Positions 21,641 to 43,400 of a stretch of 64,000 bases of DNA are shown here, in pieces. Source of the stretch: Malus domestica. Its lineage: Eukaryota; Streptophyta; Magnoliopsida; Rosales; Rosaceae. A program made the position numbers and the translations under genes. The stretch lies in the NCBI RefSeq assembly GCF_042453785.1, contig NC_091674.1, forward strand, positions 4,704,001 through 4,768,000, in the 5' to 3' direction. Below the pieces are notes generated by a model. It made no database searches and had not been told where the DNA came from. It saw nothing but the letters and a program-made list of their open reading frames with translations. Within the stretch, counting starts at the first letter, position 1. The number at the start of each line of letters is the position of its first letter.

Positions 21641-23921
21641 ATGGAGGAATCGATTCGGAGCTTGTGCAAGGGCGTGGCGTCCTTCTGCAACCACCTCCAG
21701 AGCAGCTGCGACGCCCTCAAAACTTCCGTCGACCGCCGCCCCATCCCTCTGGATACGGCGTCGTCCACCTTCCTCCAATCACTCAACCGCCGCGTCTCCG
21801 CCGCCAGCACCCAACTCAACCTCCTCGAAACGATGTCGTTCGGCACCGTCTCCTTCGAGGAGCTCTTGGGACACTGCTCCGAGGTCTACAAGGACAACCA
21901 AACCCGCCTCCTCCACCTCCAACATCGTCTCTCCCCCTCCTCCGTCGCCGGTACTAATTTTCTAGCCAGCCAAACACGCCTTTAGATTGTAATTTTTCAT
22001 AATTTCTAATTAGTTATGGTTTTATTGCAGAACTTGAGATGGACGACGATGAAGATTTTACATCGACGCCGGTTGATGAGGAGGACGGATTCGATGCACC
22101 TGTCATTGATGAAGAAGAAGATTTGTATCCTTATTTAAGAATTGAAAATTGAAATTTATAAAATTGGGAATTGGAATTTCGATTTGTGTTTTCTTAGTGT
22201 TTCGATTAGATTGGATGAGTCTCTGAGTTTGAAGAAGCTTGGGCTTTCGGATGCATCTCTTGCATCTTTAGGTGAGAAATTTGAAGTCAAAACCCTAAAT
22301 CTCTGTTTGTTTGTGATTTCTAGTTCACAATGCTTGAATTTCGGTTTCTTTATCTTCGTAGTTTCTGTTTAATTTTCGTCTTTGCAATTGACATTTTCAG
22401 TTCTATCACTCATTATCTTGCAGCAAATGATAAAAATGAGGACACTGATGTATCTATGCATGTGTTGAAATCCTTAAAGGGGTCATATGATCCTTCCACG
22501 AAGACCTCAGGAGCTTCGGGAGATAGATTGCTATCTGATTTTGGTATTTAACTGTGTCTTTTATAGTATGTTTCCATTGAAAACCATCGATTTAGCTTGG
22601 AACAACATCTTGCGAGTATTGCCCATTGATGTCGGCATTGCTAATGTAGGTGAAGTTGAGGATAAACCAAAGCTAGCTGAACTTCCTTTGCCTCTTGTAA
22701 AGGTGTCCCGGGATGATTACGAGAGCCTTCCTTCCTACATGAAAAGTTTGGCACCTTGGGAGGTATGAAATTGCTACATGTTTCTTGATATTGCATTCTT
22801 GTGTTTTTTGCAAGTAATGCATCCTGTCCGCATTTGGAATCCCCACGTTGATAAAATATAGAGAGGTATATCTATCTTAGGAATGGACTAAATGAAGTTT
22901 TTTAAGAAAAGACAAGAAGATAATGATAGGAATTTATATCATTCCGAAAGCTGTAAGATGTTGGATATCGAATTTTACAGTTTCAGCTCATAAGATTTAC
23001 TTTCAGTGTTAATTGTGCTTGAGTGTTAAGAATGATATCCTAAAGATTTCGACTTTAGCAACCCCAAAGGTGATAGAGCACGAGAGATCTCAGTGTTGTC
23101 ATTGTTCATCTTCAGGTGTTGAAACATTATTTGAGGATGTTGCATAGCAGATTTAGGCATGGTTCATCGAGTTCATGAGTATGTATGATGCACTGTGTAA
23201 CCCAGATGATTTCGATATAGTGTCTTCATATATTCATCTAGCTCTTGCTGTGTCTTCATCGAGCAAGAAAAATGAAAGGAAATAAGAATGACATTAGGGT
23301 AGAATAAGATCCGTGGTGAGTTGCTGACAAACTGACCGTGCTTTCATGTGCATGTAGAAACTTACGAGTTTTAGTCTTAAATGAATACATCAATCCTCGA
23401 TAATTATCGCAATTTGCTTTATAGTTTATGCATAATGTCAATTTTTCTGTTCATTTTGTTTCCAATTTCTGATAATTTGTGTTGTGTTGAACTCGACTTT
23501 AAGGACCTGCTTGCCGCTGTCGAGAAGATTAACTCAAGCCTGAAACAGAAAGCGAGGGGGACTAATTTCTTCCATCAAGATGAAATTTCATCCTTGGGCT
23601 TAGGCAAGTTCTTTCTTTCACTTCTTCGTAGGATGATTTCACGCAAGAACTATAGCATTCCTTCTGTGCATCCATACTTGTTGGCATATGCGCACATATT
23701 TCATTTGAAATCTCTTTACCACCAAACTTTCATGAGGCAATCCGACTACTTTTCGTAACTCCAAAAGGTAGATTTTTACAGATGTCAAATTCAGTGACCT
23801 GATTTGGTGCTGTTTCATTGATATAGGGCCGAAAGCGAGATCTTACTTGCTGCTGCTTGTACGCATGAATCGATTGGTTGTTGAGACCGTAAATGGTTTA
23901 ATCTCATACCGAGTTTTGTAA
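21641..23921 (+). CDS. Kinetochore protein of the SKA type (SKA3/SKA1-like), 315 aa
   Basis: Seven exons join in frame: 21641-21950, 22031-22124, 22210-22271, 22424-22543, 22596-22762, 23504-23603, 23827-23921. The N-terminal 100 residues are helical and probably coiled (MEESIRSLCKGVASFCNHL onward). An acidic linker follows (MDDDEDFTSTPVDEEDGF). The C-terminal 90 residues contain YESLPSYMKSLAPWEDLL, AAVEKINSSL and LLLLVRMNRLVVETV, which fit the winged-helix microtubule-binding domain shared by SKA1 and SKA3. In the known complex, SKA links kinetochores to spindle microtubules. Intron 2 is U12-type and intron 6 is GC-AG. The exon 5 acceptor (22595) is the least certain; it was chosen because it is the only nearby one keeping the frame. 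The SKA assignment rests on motif memory and is moderately sure. Confidence 0.8.
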
Positions 23922-25181
23922 TGAGATGTGTATTATATCAGATGGAGTTCATACACACGAATATAGTCCAATGGAAAGGGGCAAAAAAAACGCCAGCAAT
24001 CTTGCTGACAGAACTGGGTGAGCCGTTTACGCACTTACGCAAGGAATCGGCGGATTAGTTGTTTAATTTCTTTTTAAGGCCCGTCTGAGAACCGTTTCAT
24101 TTTTAGTTTTTGGTTTTCACTTTTTGTGTTAGTGATGGTGAGAGAGTATTAATATACTAGTACATTTTACTTACTGGTCCTGCACCCGCATTTCTTTAAC
24201 GAGCGGTTCCGTTTACTCCCAATTCTCGTATTTGGACACTCCTGGAAACTCACTCAATTGAATTAATTTTCTTTGTACATCCATCTTCTCATCTCCTTTC
24301 TTCGGGTTATTCCACATATGGGCATGTAGGGATGGGCAATGGGTATGGTAGCGGGCAACCGCAATTAATTACCTATAACCGTTAAAGAGCTATAACCATG
24401 TACCCGTATAACTGTTAAGAGCTATAACCATGTACCTGTATATCCGTTAAGTAATCGTAACCTCAACTGTCCCTATAGGCATTGCCTGCTATGACTAGTG
24501 GATTGATCCTAACCTGATATAAATTTGTTTTGGCGATGTATAAAAGATGAAATACGCGTGCTCATTTACTTTGGTATGTAAAGCAACACGTCATACACTG
24601 CATAGATGAACTGTAAAACGGAAAATAAACAGATCGATACATACAAACACGCCAATGTGAAATCGTAAATCTTATACAATCTGAGAGCCAGAATTCTGAA
24701 CATGCCAACCATGCTAATACAAACCCGTTTCGCAGTTTTTTGTTTCCCAAGGCCTTCACGAAAATGAGAGAGAATTAATTGAACATGAAAAATAATATTA
24801 CGGAACAATCCTACATGCAAATGCAGCCAACTGTACCCGATATACATGCCCTCAAAATCTCCTTATGTACTCTGCTAAAACTACAACGGAGCTGTATAAG
24901 GAAAGCAACCAACCTCCGAAAGCAAGGCGGTGCCTTCAATAAGGAGGTAAAGAAAACAAACAACAGAAACAGAGCACATCTCTAGCAGGGGGAGATGATC
25001 TTCCCCTTCCCCAACCACGTGAATGAATATTTGATCCCAAACGACAACAATCGATTGCTGACCAAATCACCCCTATATGAGCTACATCTCGTTTGCATCC
25101 TGGCTATTTTCCGACTGCCTCCGTGGCACTGAGGGATGCTAAGTACAAGCTGATGCACCAGTCGAGGACCATCAGCTCTTA
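23922..25181. other. Convergent 3' ends of the SKA-like and UBP12/13 genes
   Basis: The left part is the likely 3' UTR of the SKA-like gene. The right part (roughly 24550-25181) is the likely 3' UTR of the minus-strand UBP gene. In between, 24327-24500 has short internal repeats (agctataaccatgtaccc and gttaagagctataacc) next to tagggatgggcaatggg, which may be a decayed hAT end. No other gene is seen. Confidence 0.4.
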
Positions 25182-35364
<10,183 letters not shown>

Positions 35365-35417
35365 TGCTGCCGCGCAATGAACCGTCCGATCGACGAATCA
35401 GAGAGACGAACGATAAC

Positions 35418-35461
<44 letters not shown>

Positions 35462-36069
35462 CGGGGCTTCGTTTTGAGAGGATTCCCGAAAGAAACTGGC
35501 TCCGAGACAAGCCCCTCGCTGAGTGCAAACTCCAGGGAGGGGAGGGGCGTATCGGGGATTTCGTGAAAGTACGGGGGCAGTTTGGGATATGAAGGACGGA
35601 GAGCCGTGCGTTTATGTGCAAGAGGAGTGAGATCTTGAGCGTGTGAGAGGACCAGTGGGAAGCCGACAGCTGGGGTGGGATGGGTTGGGTGGGGTACAAA
35701 ATAGATTACGTGGCAGTATCCGGAGGGTCACGTGCATGCGCACAGGCAAATGGCGGTTCATGATCTTTCCTCGTACACTGGTATTTTAAAGCTTTTGTTC
35801 AAGTGGTGATGTCATAAATTCATAAATAATTGGAAGCTTTACACAATTGGCACTGGACTTCTCCACTTTTATACAATCCACCAACTTTAATTTTTTTTGT
35901 TCACATTAAATTTATTTAAATTTAAATTACAGAAACGAGGATACAAACTTTGATGCCAAGGGTGAAGCATACTACTGAACTTAGGTGATATATTATTAAT
36001 TTATTATTGTCACAATTTTAAGTTTAAGGGATTTTACATGTAATAATTTTTATAAAATTTTGACGATAA
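35365..36069. promoter_or_regulatory. UBP12/13 5' UTR and promoter region
   Basis: Directly upstream (minus strand) of the UBP start codon at 35362-35364. It contains a (GA)n run of about 40 bp at 35420-35459, that is CT-rich on the transcribed strand as in many plant 5' UTRs. Beyond about 35770 the DNA turns AT-rich with nothing recognisable. Confidence 0.45.
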
Positions 36070-36440
36070 ATGCACAAAACTGGTGGTGGAGGTGGTATTA
36101 TTTTGAAGAATGATGAGGGTGAATTTGTGGCAGCTGTTGCCTACAGATTCAATGATGTTTTTTTTTCTCCGGTGCAAGCAGAGGCACTCGCGGTGAGAGT
36201 TGAATTGGCTTTAATGGTGGATAAGGAGTTTCATAAGAAAAAAAACTTGAGAGCGATCGCTTCAGATCATAACGGCATTGCACAAGAGTTATGCTAGTAT
36301 GTATGTCATAGGACCTATTATGGAAGTCTCAAATGTGCTGCAAAACTTTATCACTGAGGCCACTTCTTCCCACATTTGTCGACATGGCAATGAAGTTCCC
36401 ATTGTAATATGTGATTTGATTAAGGAGATCTCCCTCTCTT
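36070..36440 (+). pseudogene. RNase H-like domain fragment (LINE-type remnant)
   Basis: The 36070-36297 ORF reads GGGGGIILKNDEGEFVAAVA and AEALAVRVELALMVDKEF, which matches the reverse-transcriptase-like RNase H domain (RVT_3) seen in plant LINEs and domesticated relatives. The similarity continues after a stop and frameshift (GPIMEVSNVLQNFITEATSS, HICRHGNE near 36310-36400). No RT or endonuclease is nearby, so it is a dead fragment. Confidence 0.55.
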
Positions 36441-37005
36441 ATACTTCTTAGCATTTGAGCATTTTCTATGAAATTATGCCGTTTTACTATATAAAAAAGA
36501 ATCTTTTATGTTATTTATGACCTTTCACGTTTAGTTTTAATGAAAATTAGGTAAAATTTTAATCATGTTAGCTAGTAAACAGGTTATTCGTGTCATCTAG
36601 TGTTACGTACATAATAATCACGTTACATTCGTGTTTTTAGAATTGAAACTCTCGTGTTTGCTTTTTACCTTAATCGTGTTTCGTATACAATATTAATTAC
36701 ATTAGTTATAACCGTTCGAATAATTCATACTTAAGCTTCCAAATTCTATGTTGATTCGATATCATTTCACCTTGATAATAAACTTAGTCTAGTAATAGAA
36801 TAGCGGAGGAAGGATGACGATGAAAAGATATGCAGAAGAAATGGATAAGGAAATACGCACAAATGAAAGCAAATTGAATGGTTAGTAAACTACGTTGAGT
36901 ACTAAGCAAGCAAAGCTACCTTACGACAAAATCCAAAGTTTCTAACCAAAGTTTTATTCACACTTAAAAGCAATTTTTCAGTATATCTATAGAACTAGCC
37001 TAGCA
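36441..37005. other. AT-rich spacer
   Basis: No coding region, RNA gene or clear repeat ends are visible. Confidence 0.4.
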
Positions 37006-37190
37006 GTGAAGCATTCAAATTTGGAAATGCTATCTGCAAAGCTTTGTTAAGAAGCTCCATTTCATCCGCTGCAGTTTTTGGATTCGCGGTTGCCTCTGCT
37101 TGCTTTCCTTAACTCGGGCCAGTTCAGCCTCAAGTTTTGCAGCCTTGGCATCATAACAAGATTTTACCACGGCCGCGGCCTTAGGGAGAT
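37006..37190 (-). pseudogene. Frameshifted C-terminal fragment of an unidentified coiled-coil protein
   Basis: On the minus strand one frame gives DAKAAKLEAELARVKES. A shift of one base then gives KTAADEMELLNKALQIAFPN and ends NLNASLLG-stop. The two pieces together look like the end of a helical, coiled-coil protein with a single-base frameshift. It does not resemble the last exon of UBP12/13, though it sits where that exon would be in the adjacent UBP pseudogene. I do not recognise the parent gene. Confidence 0.4.
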
Positions 37191-40032
37191 TACTTGACTA
37201 CATAAAGGTGGATGGTTAGCACGAGAGGTTGGTTTGGTAGAAGGGATAACTTCACAATACGGGAAACTTTTTCCACGACATCCTCGGCTGTTCTAGGGGA
37301 CTGAGAATGCCGAGATAAACAACAGAGAAGCACTTCAGTAATACTTGTAAAGCAGAAGTTACCTGTCAGAGTTACTGCAGAAGCCCTCTTAGGAGCATTA
37401 TCTGAGTGCTCCAACCCAAGATACTGCTGCCTAGCACCATAGGCATCCCGTCTCTAAGGAAAACAAAACTCATGTACTGGAGTTACGAAAAACCCACGTA
37501 CGCAATATCCATTACCACAGTTCAGATTTACCCTTGGACATATAATATGAAAGCAAGGAGACTGGAATAATGATAGACCATAAACTAACCTGCAATCGAC
37601 TCCATACGATGTCTGAATCCTGCAAGTACTTTGGACAGCCACGTGACAATAATGCAAACTTCCGCTGCACAACCGAAGGGGAAATAAACGAGGAAGCAAA
37701 ATAAGAATCGATATTCATGTAATCAACCTTACAATATATATAAGGTTTGAGTCAAGCGCCTTTGAAAACTCCTCATCGGGGACCTGCAATTTCCTTTGTA
37801 CGCATACCTTAACTTCAGTTAAAGTTTCACCTTCGTGGATGACGAGGAAGAAAGGTTCCCCGAAATTTTTTACTTGCTATTTGAAATGTATAAAGAGCAG
37901 TGACGAAGATCATTAATAAGAATAACAACTATTTTCGTGCAACCATCTTTCATATTTAATTGAGATTGCAGGCCAATTTCTGATTTGGAAAAGAAAAACG
38001 CGCATTAAAATTATCCAAATTTCCTTCTTAGAAAAATGAATTTGAATACCATCTGATTCTTCTGTGCAATCTCTTTCGTTAAGTTTTTTGGATGAATCAA
38101 GCGATCATAAAGACCCGAGTTTCTCTCTCCTTTTGCAAAGTGGTAAACTTGAATCAAGCGATCACAAACACCCAAGTTTTTCTCTTCTTCTGAAATCTGA
38201 TACGCACAAAAATAGAAACAATTGACACTGGCATCAAGCCAATTCAGTCCGACACAATAAGTTCGTTTGGTATGTAGGATCGGATTGGAATGGATGAGTT
38301 TTCTTCATGAGTAATCCATCTTCTGCGATCTATCCAATCCTACGTACCAAACGAAGCCTAAAGAAATGCAAATCCAAAGTGGAAAACCAAGTAAATATTC
38401 CAATTCTTGCCTACAAGACTAGACTCTTTTACAGTCTATTAAGTGTTCAACTGAATAAAAGAAGAAAACTGTACAAGTGAGAAAAGGAACTTGCCTCCTC
38501 TGCACGCAAAGTCCAGAACTGGTTATTTATTTTCTCAACTTTTTCATTGCATGGTATGGTCTGAAAAGTGAACACGAAATTATGAACGCTCCAGATTAAA
38601 ACACATAAATCAGAGAACGAAGTTTCTGATACAATCGCTGGAATCATGCAAAATCAACACTAACAGGAAAAGCCGCCCACTTCTGGGGAAATTATGAACG
38701 GAAAAAATAGCTTACATGCTGATACATCTGACATACAAGAACAAGCAAATTACCTTGTAGATCCTGTGTTTGAAAACCTCAAGTAGTCTGAGCTCTGCAT
38801 TTGGATGCGATAACCGTACCTATTTCAGCTACATCACACATTGACAAAGTCAGTTATGCGCAAGTATAACAGAAAAAATGAGGAGGGGGTGAGCCGCTGA
38901 GGGGTGTGTGGATGATTTTTCGTTGAGCATCTATCGTATATTGTTGACATATGATTATCACAGCCACATTGTTACAGATATATCATGCTAGTAGGCCTCC
39001 ACTCTTAAAGCATGTCAAAGCGATCACGCTGTTCCATAAGAATTGTGTCATAAAAATTAAAAAAAAATTCAAAACGCTAATGGGACTGATCGTATCATAT
39101 GGTTGGCAGATATATTTAGATGAAAATTGATGGATAGTCAATAGTAACAATGCCGAAATAAAGAGACATCTAACCTTCCTTTGAAGTTCGTTAATCACAT
39201 CCCCGACAGTACTCCATTTGGGCAATCTAATACTGTGAATCTCCGACCGTGAACAAATTACAAAAGATTATAAAAAGGTCGTACTCAGTGCACAAGGTTC
39301 CCGCTTTACGCAGGGTCTGGAAGAGGTGAATGTCGGCTACATAACGGTCCATAAGCAGGGAATCTGACCAAATATTTCACACAGACCTCATCTTTTGTAG
39401 CATTAAGAAAAGAAACTTTCAGACTTTTAGGGCTTGCATCTCTGGCAGCGGGATGTCCAAGACTTCATAATACAGTATATCAGATCCCTGAATACGGACG
39501 ACAATCATAATGAGTGCCAATGATACATGACGCTTATACAAGTGACAGATGACAGAGCAAACTCAATATAACGGTACCTACTTGATCATGAGGGATGAGC
39601 ATTTCTTGTAAATACTTTACTCCCCGATAATTGATCGGTTGGGGGTTAGGTTGTTGAGAATACCAGCAATGAGCAGTGAGTCTGATTATGGTAGGATATT
39701 CTAAACCAATTTGGCAAATCACCTTCTTCACCACATCATCATAAGTGTCTAGCTTTGACCTAGAAAACACGAAAAAAAAGTATTAGCACCGAAGACAACA
39801 ATGGACACTCCAACTATGAGAGACAGTGGTTCCAGGCAGAACTACTTACAACTCTAAAATAAAATCCTCCTCCTTCGGTTTCTCCAAAGAATGGAAATGA
39901 ACAATCTGTAGAGTGTTAAATCGTTTAATATAGTTAGGTTTTTCTTAAAAAAAGAACCTACGCGTACTCTTATAATAAAGTAACAAAATAATGACCGTCG
40001 ACAGTAAAACCAAGTAAAAGGAGGGACAAAAA

Positions 40033-40405
40033 TGTTAAAGTTCTAATTGAAGTGTTTTTAGTTGGATGAGAAGTAGGAATAAGGATAAGCTCAAAAACTC
40101 AAATACAATGGAGAGAAGATTATGATGGTGGTGCTCTCTGTTGAAACTTGCACAGAGAGTAAAACTGCATATATTGCTTCACACGCACACACTGTGCACA
40201 ACGGTTGGGTTACAAAGCATAATAGAAAGAGAATGATCTCTGCCACACATCTAGATGGACACAAGGAGATCTTCACACCTGTTACAAAACCCTTTTTACA
40301 ATATGACCTCTACACTTGGTTTAATTACCAAAGTGAATACACAATTAGACACAAGACTTATTTACTTCTAATATTCATGTAAGCTCAATAGCTTATACAC
40401 TAACA
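40033..40405 (-). repeat. 3' LTR of the intact Copia element
   Basis: 373 bp with TG...CA ends, identical to the 5' LTR by direct comparison. It supplies the last codons and the stop of the element's ORF. Confidence 0.95.
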
Positions 40406-43400
40406 CTCCCCTTTAAGCTTTGAGCTGATATAACTCCAAGTTTGTCCCTGAGATAGTTGAATCTGTCCTTTGGTAATGCCTTGGTGAAAATGTCTGCCAC
40501 TTGTTCTTTGGTAGGACAGTAAACCAAGTCAATTATCCCTTGCTGCAAGGCATCCTTGATGAAGTGGTATCTCCTGTCAATGTGTTTTGTCTTCTGGTGA
40601 AACACAGGGTTCTTGGATATTGAGATTGCAGATGTGTTATCACACTGCAGAGGGGTTGCATCAACTTGTAACTCTCCAAAATCTTCCAGAACAAATCTGA
40701 GCCATATGGCCTGAGCTGTGGCTTCAGAAGCACTGATATACTCGGCTTCTACAGTAGAAAGAGCAACACAGTGTTGTTTCACAGAGGCCCATGAGAACAC
40801 TCCACTTCCAAAAGAAAATGCATAGCCTGAGGTGCTTTTGCTGTCTTCAAGAGATCCTCCCCAGTCACTATCGCAAAAACCAATTAAGACTGCCTTCTTG
40901 CCTTTCTCATACTTCAAACCATAGTCCAATGTGCCCCTAACATATCTGAGCACTCTCTTAGCTGTTCCATAGTGTTTATTGGTAGGACAATGCATATATC
41001 TAGCTAATAAACTAGCTGCATACATTATATCCGGCCTTGTGGCAGTGAGGTACAACAGACTTCCTACAATCTTCCTGTACTGCTCCTCATTTGCTGCACC
41101 ACTTCCATCATCTTTACTTAATTTCTCAGAAGTAATGAGAGGTATGGAGACAGGTTTACACTCCTTTAGACCAAATTTATCCAATAAGGAAGAAGCATAC
41201 TTCCTTTGATGGATAAAAATGCTAGTATCTGTTTGTATAACCCCCATCCCCAAGAAATGATGAAGTACCCCGAGATCTGTCATCTCATATTTATCTTTCA
41301 TGTCTTCTTTGAACTCATCCAGCATCTCCTGGTTATTTCCAGTGTATACTATGTCATCAACATAGATAGAGACAATTAGGATATCCTTATCTCCCCTTGT
41401 CTTAGTATAAAGAGTTGCTTCACTCAAGCTCTTTATGAATCCACACTGAGTGAAATAACTATCAATCTCTCCATACCAGGCTCTAGGTGCCTGCTTCAAT
41501 CCATACAGAGCCTTATACAATCTGTAGACTTTATCTTCTTTACCATTAATCACAAATCCTTCGGGTTGTTCAACATAGACTTCTTCCTGCAGTTGTCCAT
41601 TCAGAAATGCAGATTTAACATCAAGTTGATATAATTTCCAGCTTCTCTGTGCAGCAAGAGCTATCAAAGTCCGAATTGTATCTAGTCTAGCAACCGGAGC
41701 AAAGGTCTCATTGTAATCAATTCCTGGTTTCTGCACATACCCCTTGGCAACTAGTCGTGCCTTGTTCTTTTGTACTGATCCATCCAAGTTCAACTTGGTT
41801 TTGAATACCCATTTCACCCCAATAACATGTTTATCACTTGGTCTATCCACCAATTCCCAAGTTCTATTCTTCTCAATCATGGTCAGTTCTTCTTCCATAG
41901 CTTTTATCCAAGCTTGATCTTGAGCAGCTTCTTCGAATTTTTCAGGTTCCACAATACACAAATTGCACTGTGCCATAATATCATTTATGCTTCTCCATTT
42001 CACTGGAGTATGATCATAAGACTGAGGAATCTCAACAGATTCTTGAATGCTGCTTTCTTGTTCTTCAGTATGAGAGAATGTAGAGGAACTGGAGGCACAA
42101 TCTTGAATCTCACCCAACCCATGTGAATTCTGAATGTGGGTCACAGCAACAGAGTTCTCTGAATGTTCCTTCCAATTCCAGGTCATAGTTTCATCAAAAA
42201 CTACATCTCTTGAAAGAATTAACTTCTTAGTGCATGGATCAAACACTCTGTATCCCTTCTCACATGTAGCATATCCAACAAACACACATTTGACACTCTT
42301 ACAATCTAGTTTCTGTCTCATTTCAGATGGTATATGCACATAGCAGATTGATCCAAATACTTTTAGGTGACCAATTCCTGGTTTTCTGCCACTGTATGCC
42401 TCAAATGGTGTCAGATTATCCAGTGCTTTTGTAGGTGATCTGTTTAGAATGCACACTGCTGTATGCATTGCCTCAGCCCACAGAAAATATGGCATGCTTT
42501 TATCATGAAGCATTGTCTTGGCCATCTCTACAACTGTTCTATTCTTCCTCTCCACTACTCCATTTTGCTGTGGAGTATAGGCCATAGACAGTTGTCTTTG
42601 TATTCCTTCAGCCTCTAAGAATTGGTTGAATTCATTTGATACAAACTCACCTCCTCTGTCACTTCTTAGGCACTTTACTTTGAAACCACTCTGTAATTCT
42701 ACCATGGCTCTAAACTTCTTGAAACAATTTAGAGCCTCAGATTTTTGTCTTAGGAAGTAAACCCATGACATTCTTGTATAGTCATCAATGAGAAGCATAA
42801 AGTACTTATTCCCAGCAATTGATTCATTTTGCATAGGACCACACAAATCAGTGTGTATAAGCTCTAGAGGACTGCTTGCTCTCCAAGCTTTCTCTTTTGG
42901 AAACCAATCACGATGTTGTTTCCCAAACTGGCATCCTTCACATACACCATCAATGTTTTCAAGCTGTGGAAGACCATGTACCATTTCATTTTCTCTGAGT
43001 TGTTTAAGGCTCCTGAGATTTAGATGTCCTAATCTCTTGTGCCAAATCCAGGTAGAATTTGAATCGGTGCTAGCTTTCAGAACAAGTTGGCTGTTTTTCC
43101 ACAGAGAAAGGGGATAACATCTGTTTTCCTTCTTCTTAACTTTGATCACAAGATTATCAAGAGTAGGTCCATCAAATACACTACACAAGCCTCCTCCAAA
43201 CAAGAGATAGTATCCATGCTCATCCATTTGCCCAACGCTCAGTAAGTTTTCCTTTAATCCTGGCAGATGCATAACCTCCCTGATATACTTCTTGCCTCTA
43301 TTAGTGTCTATTTCCAATGAACCCATTCCAGCAACATTCACTAACACACCAGTAGGCATTTGCACTTTTCCAGCAACATTTGTTTTTATGTCAACAAGCA

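Noticed and set aside
21597..21965. 122-codon ORF overlapping SKA-like exon 1 in another frame
   Set aside because: Low-complexity Ser/Pro/Thr translation of a GC-rich exon; the frame from 21641 joins six further exons.
24327..24500. A complete hAT element
   Set aside because: One end resembles tagggatgggcaa, but no matching right terminus or 8-bp duplication could be found.
24562..24847. Minus-strand ORFs of 65 and 93 codons
   Set aside because: They lie in the probable 3' UTR of UBP12/13 and have no recognisable domain.
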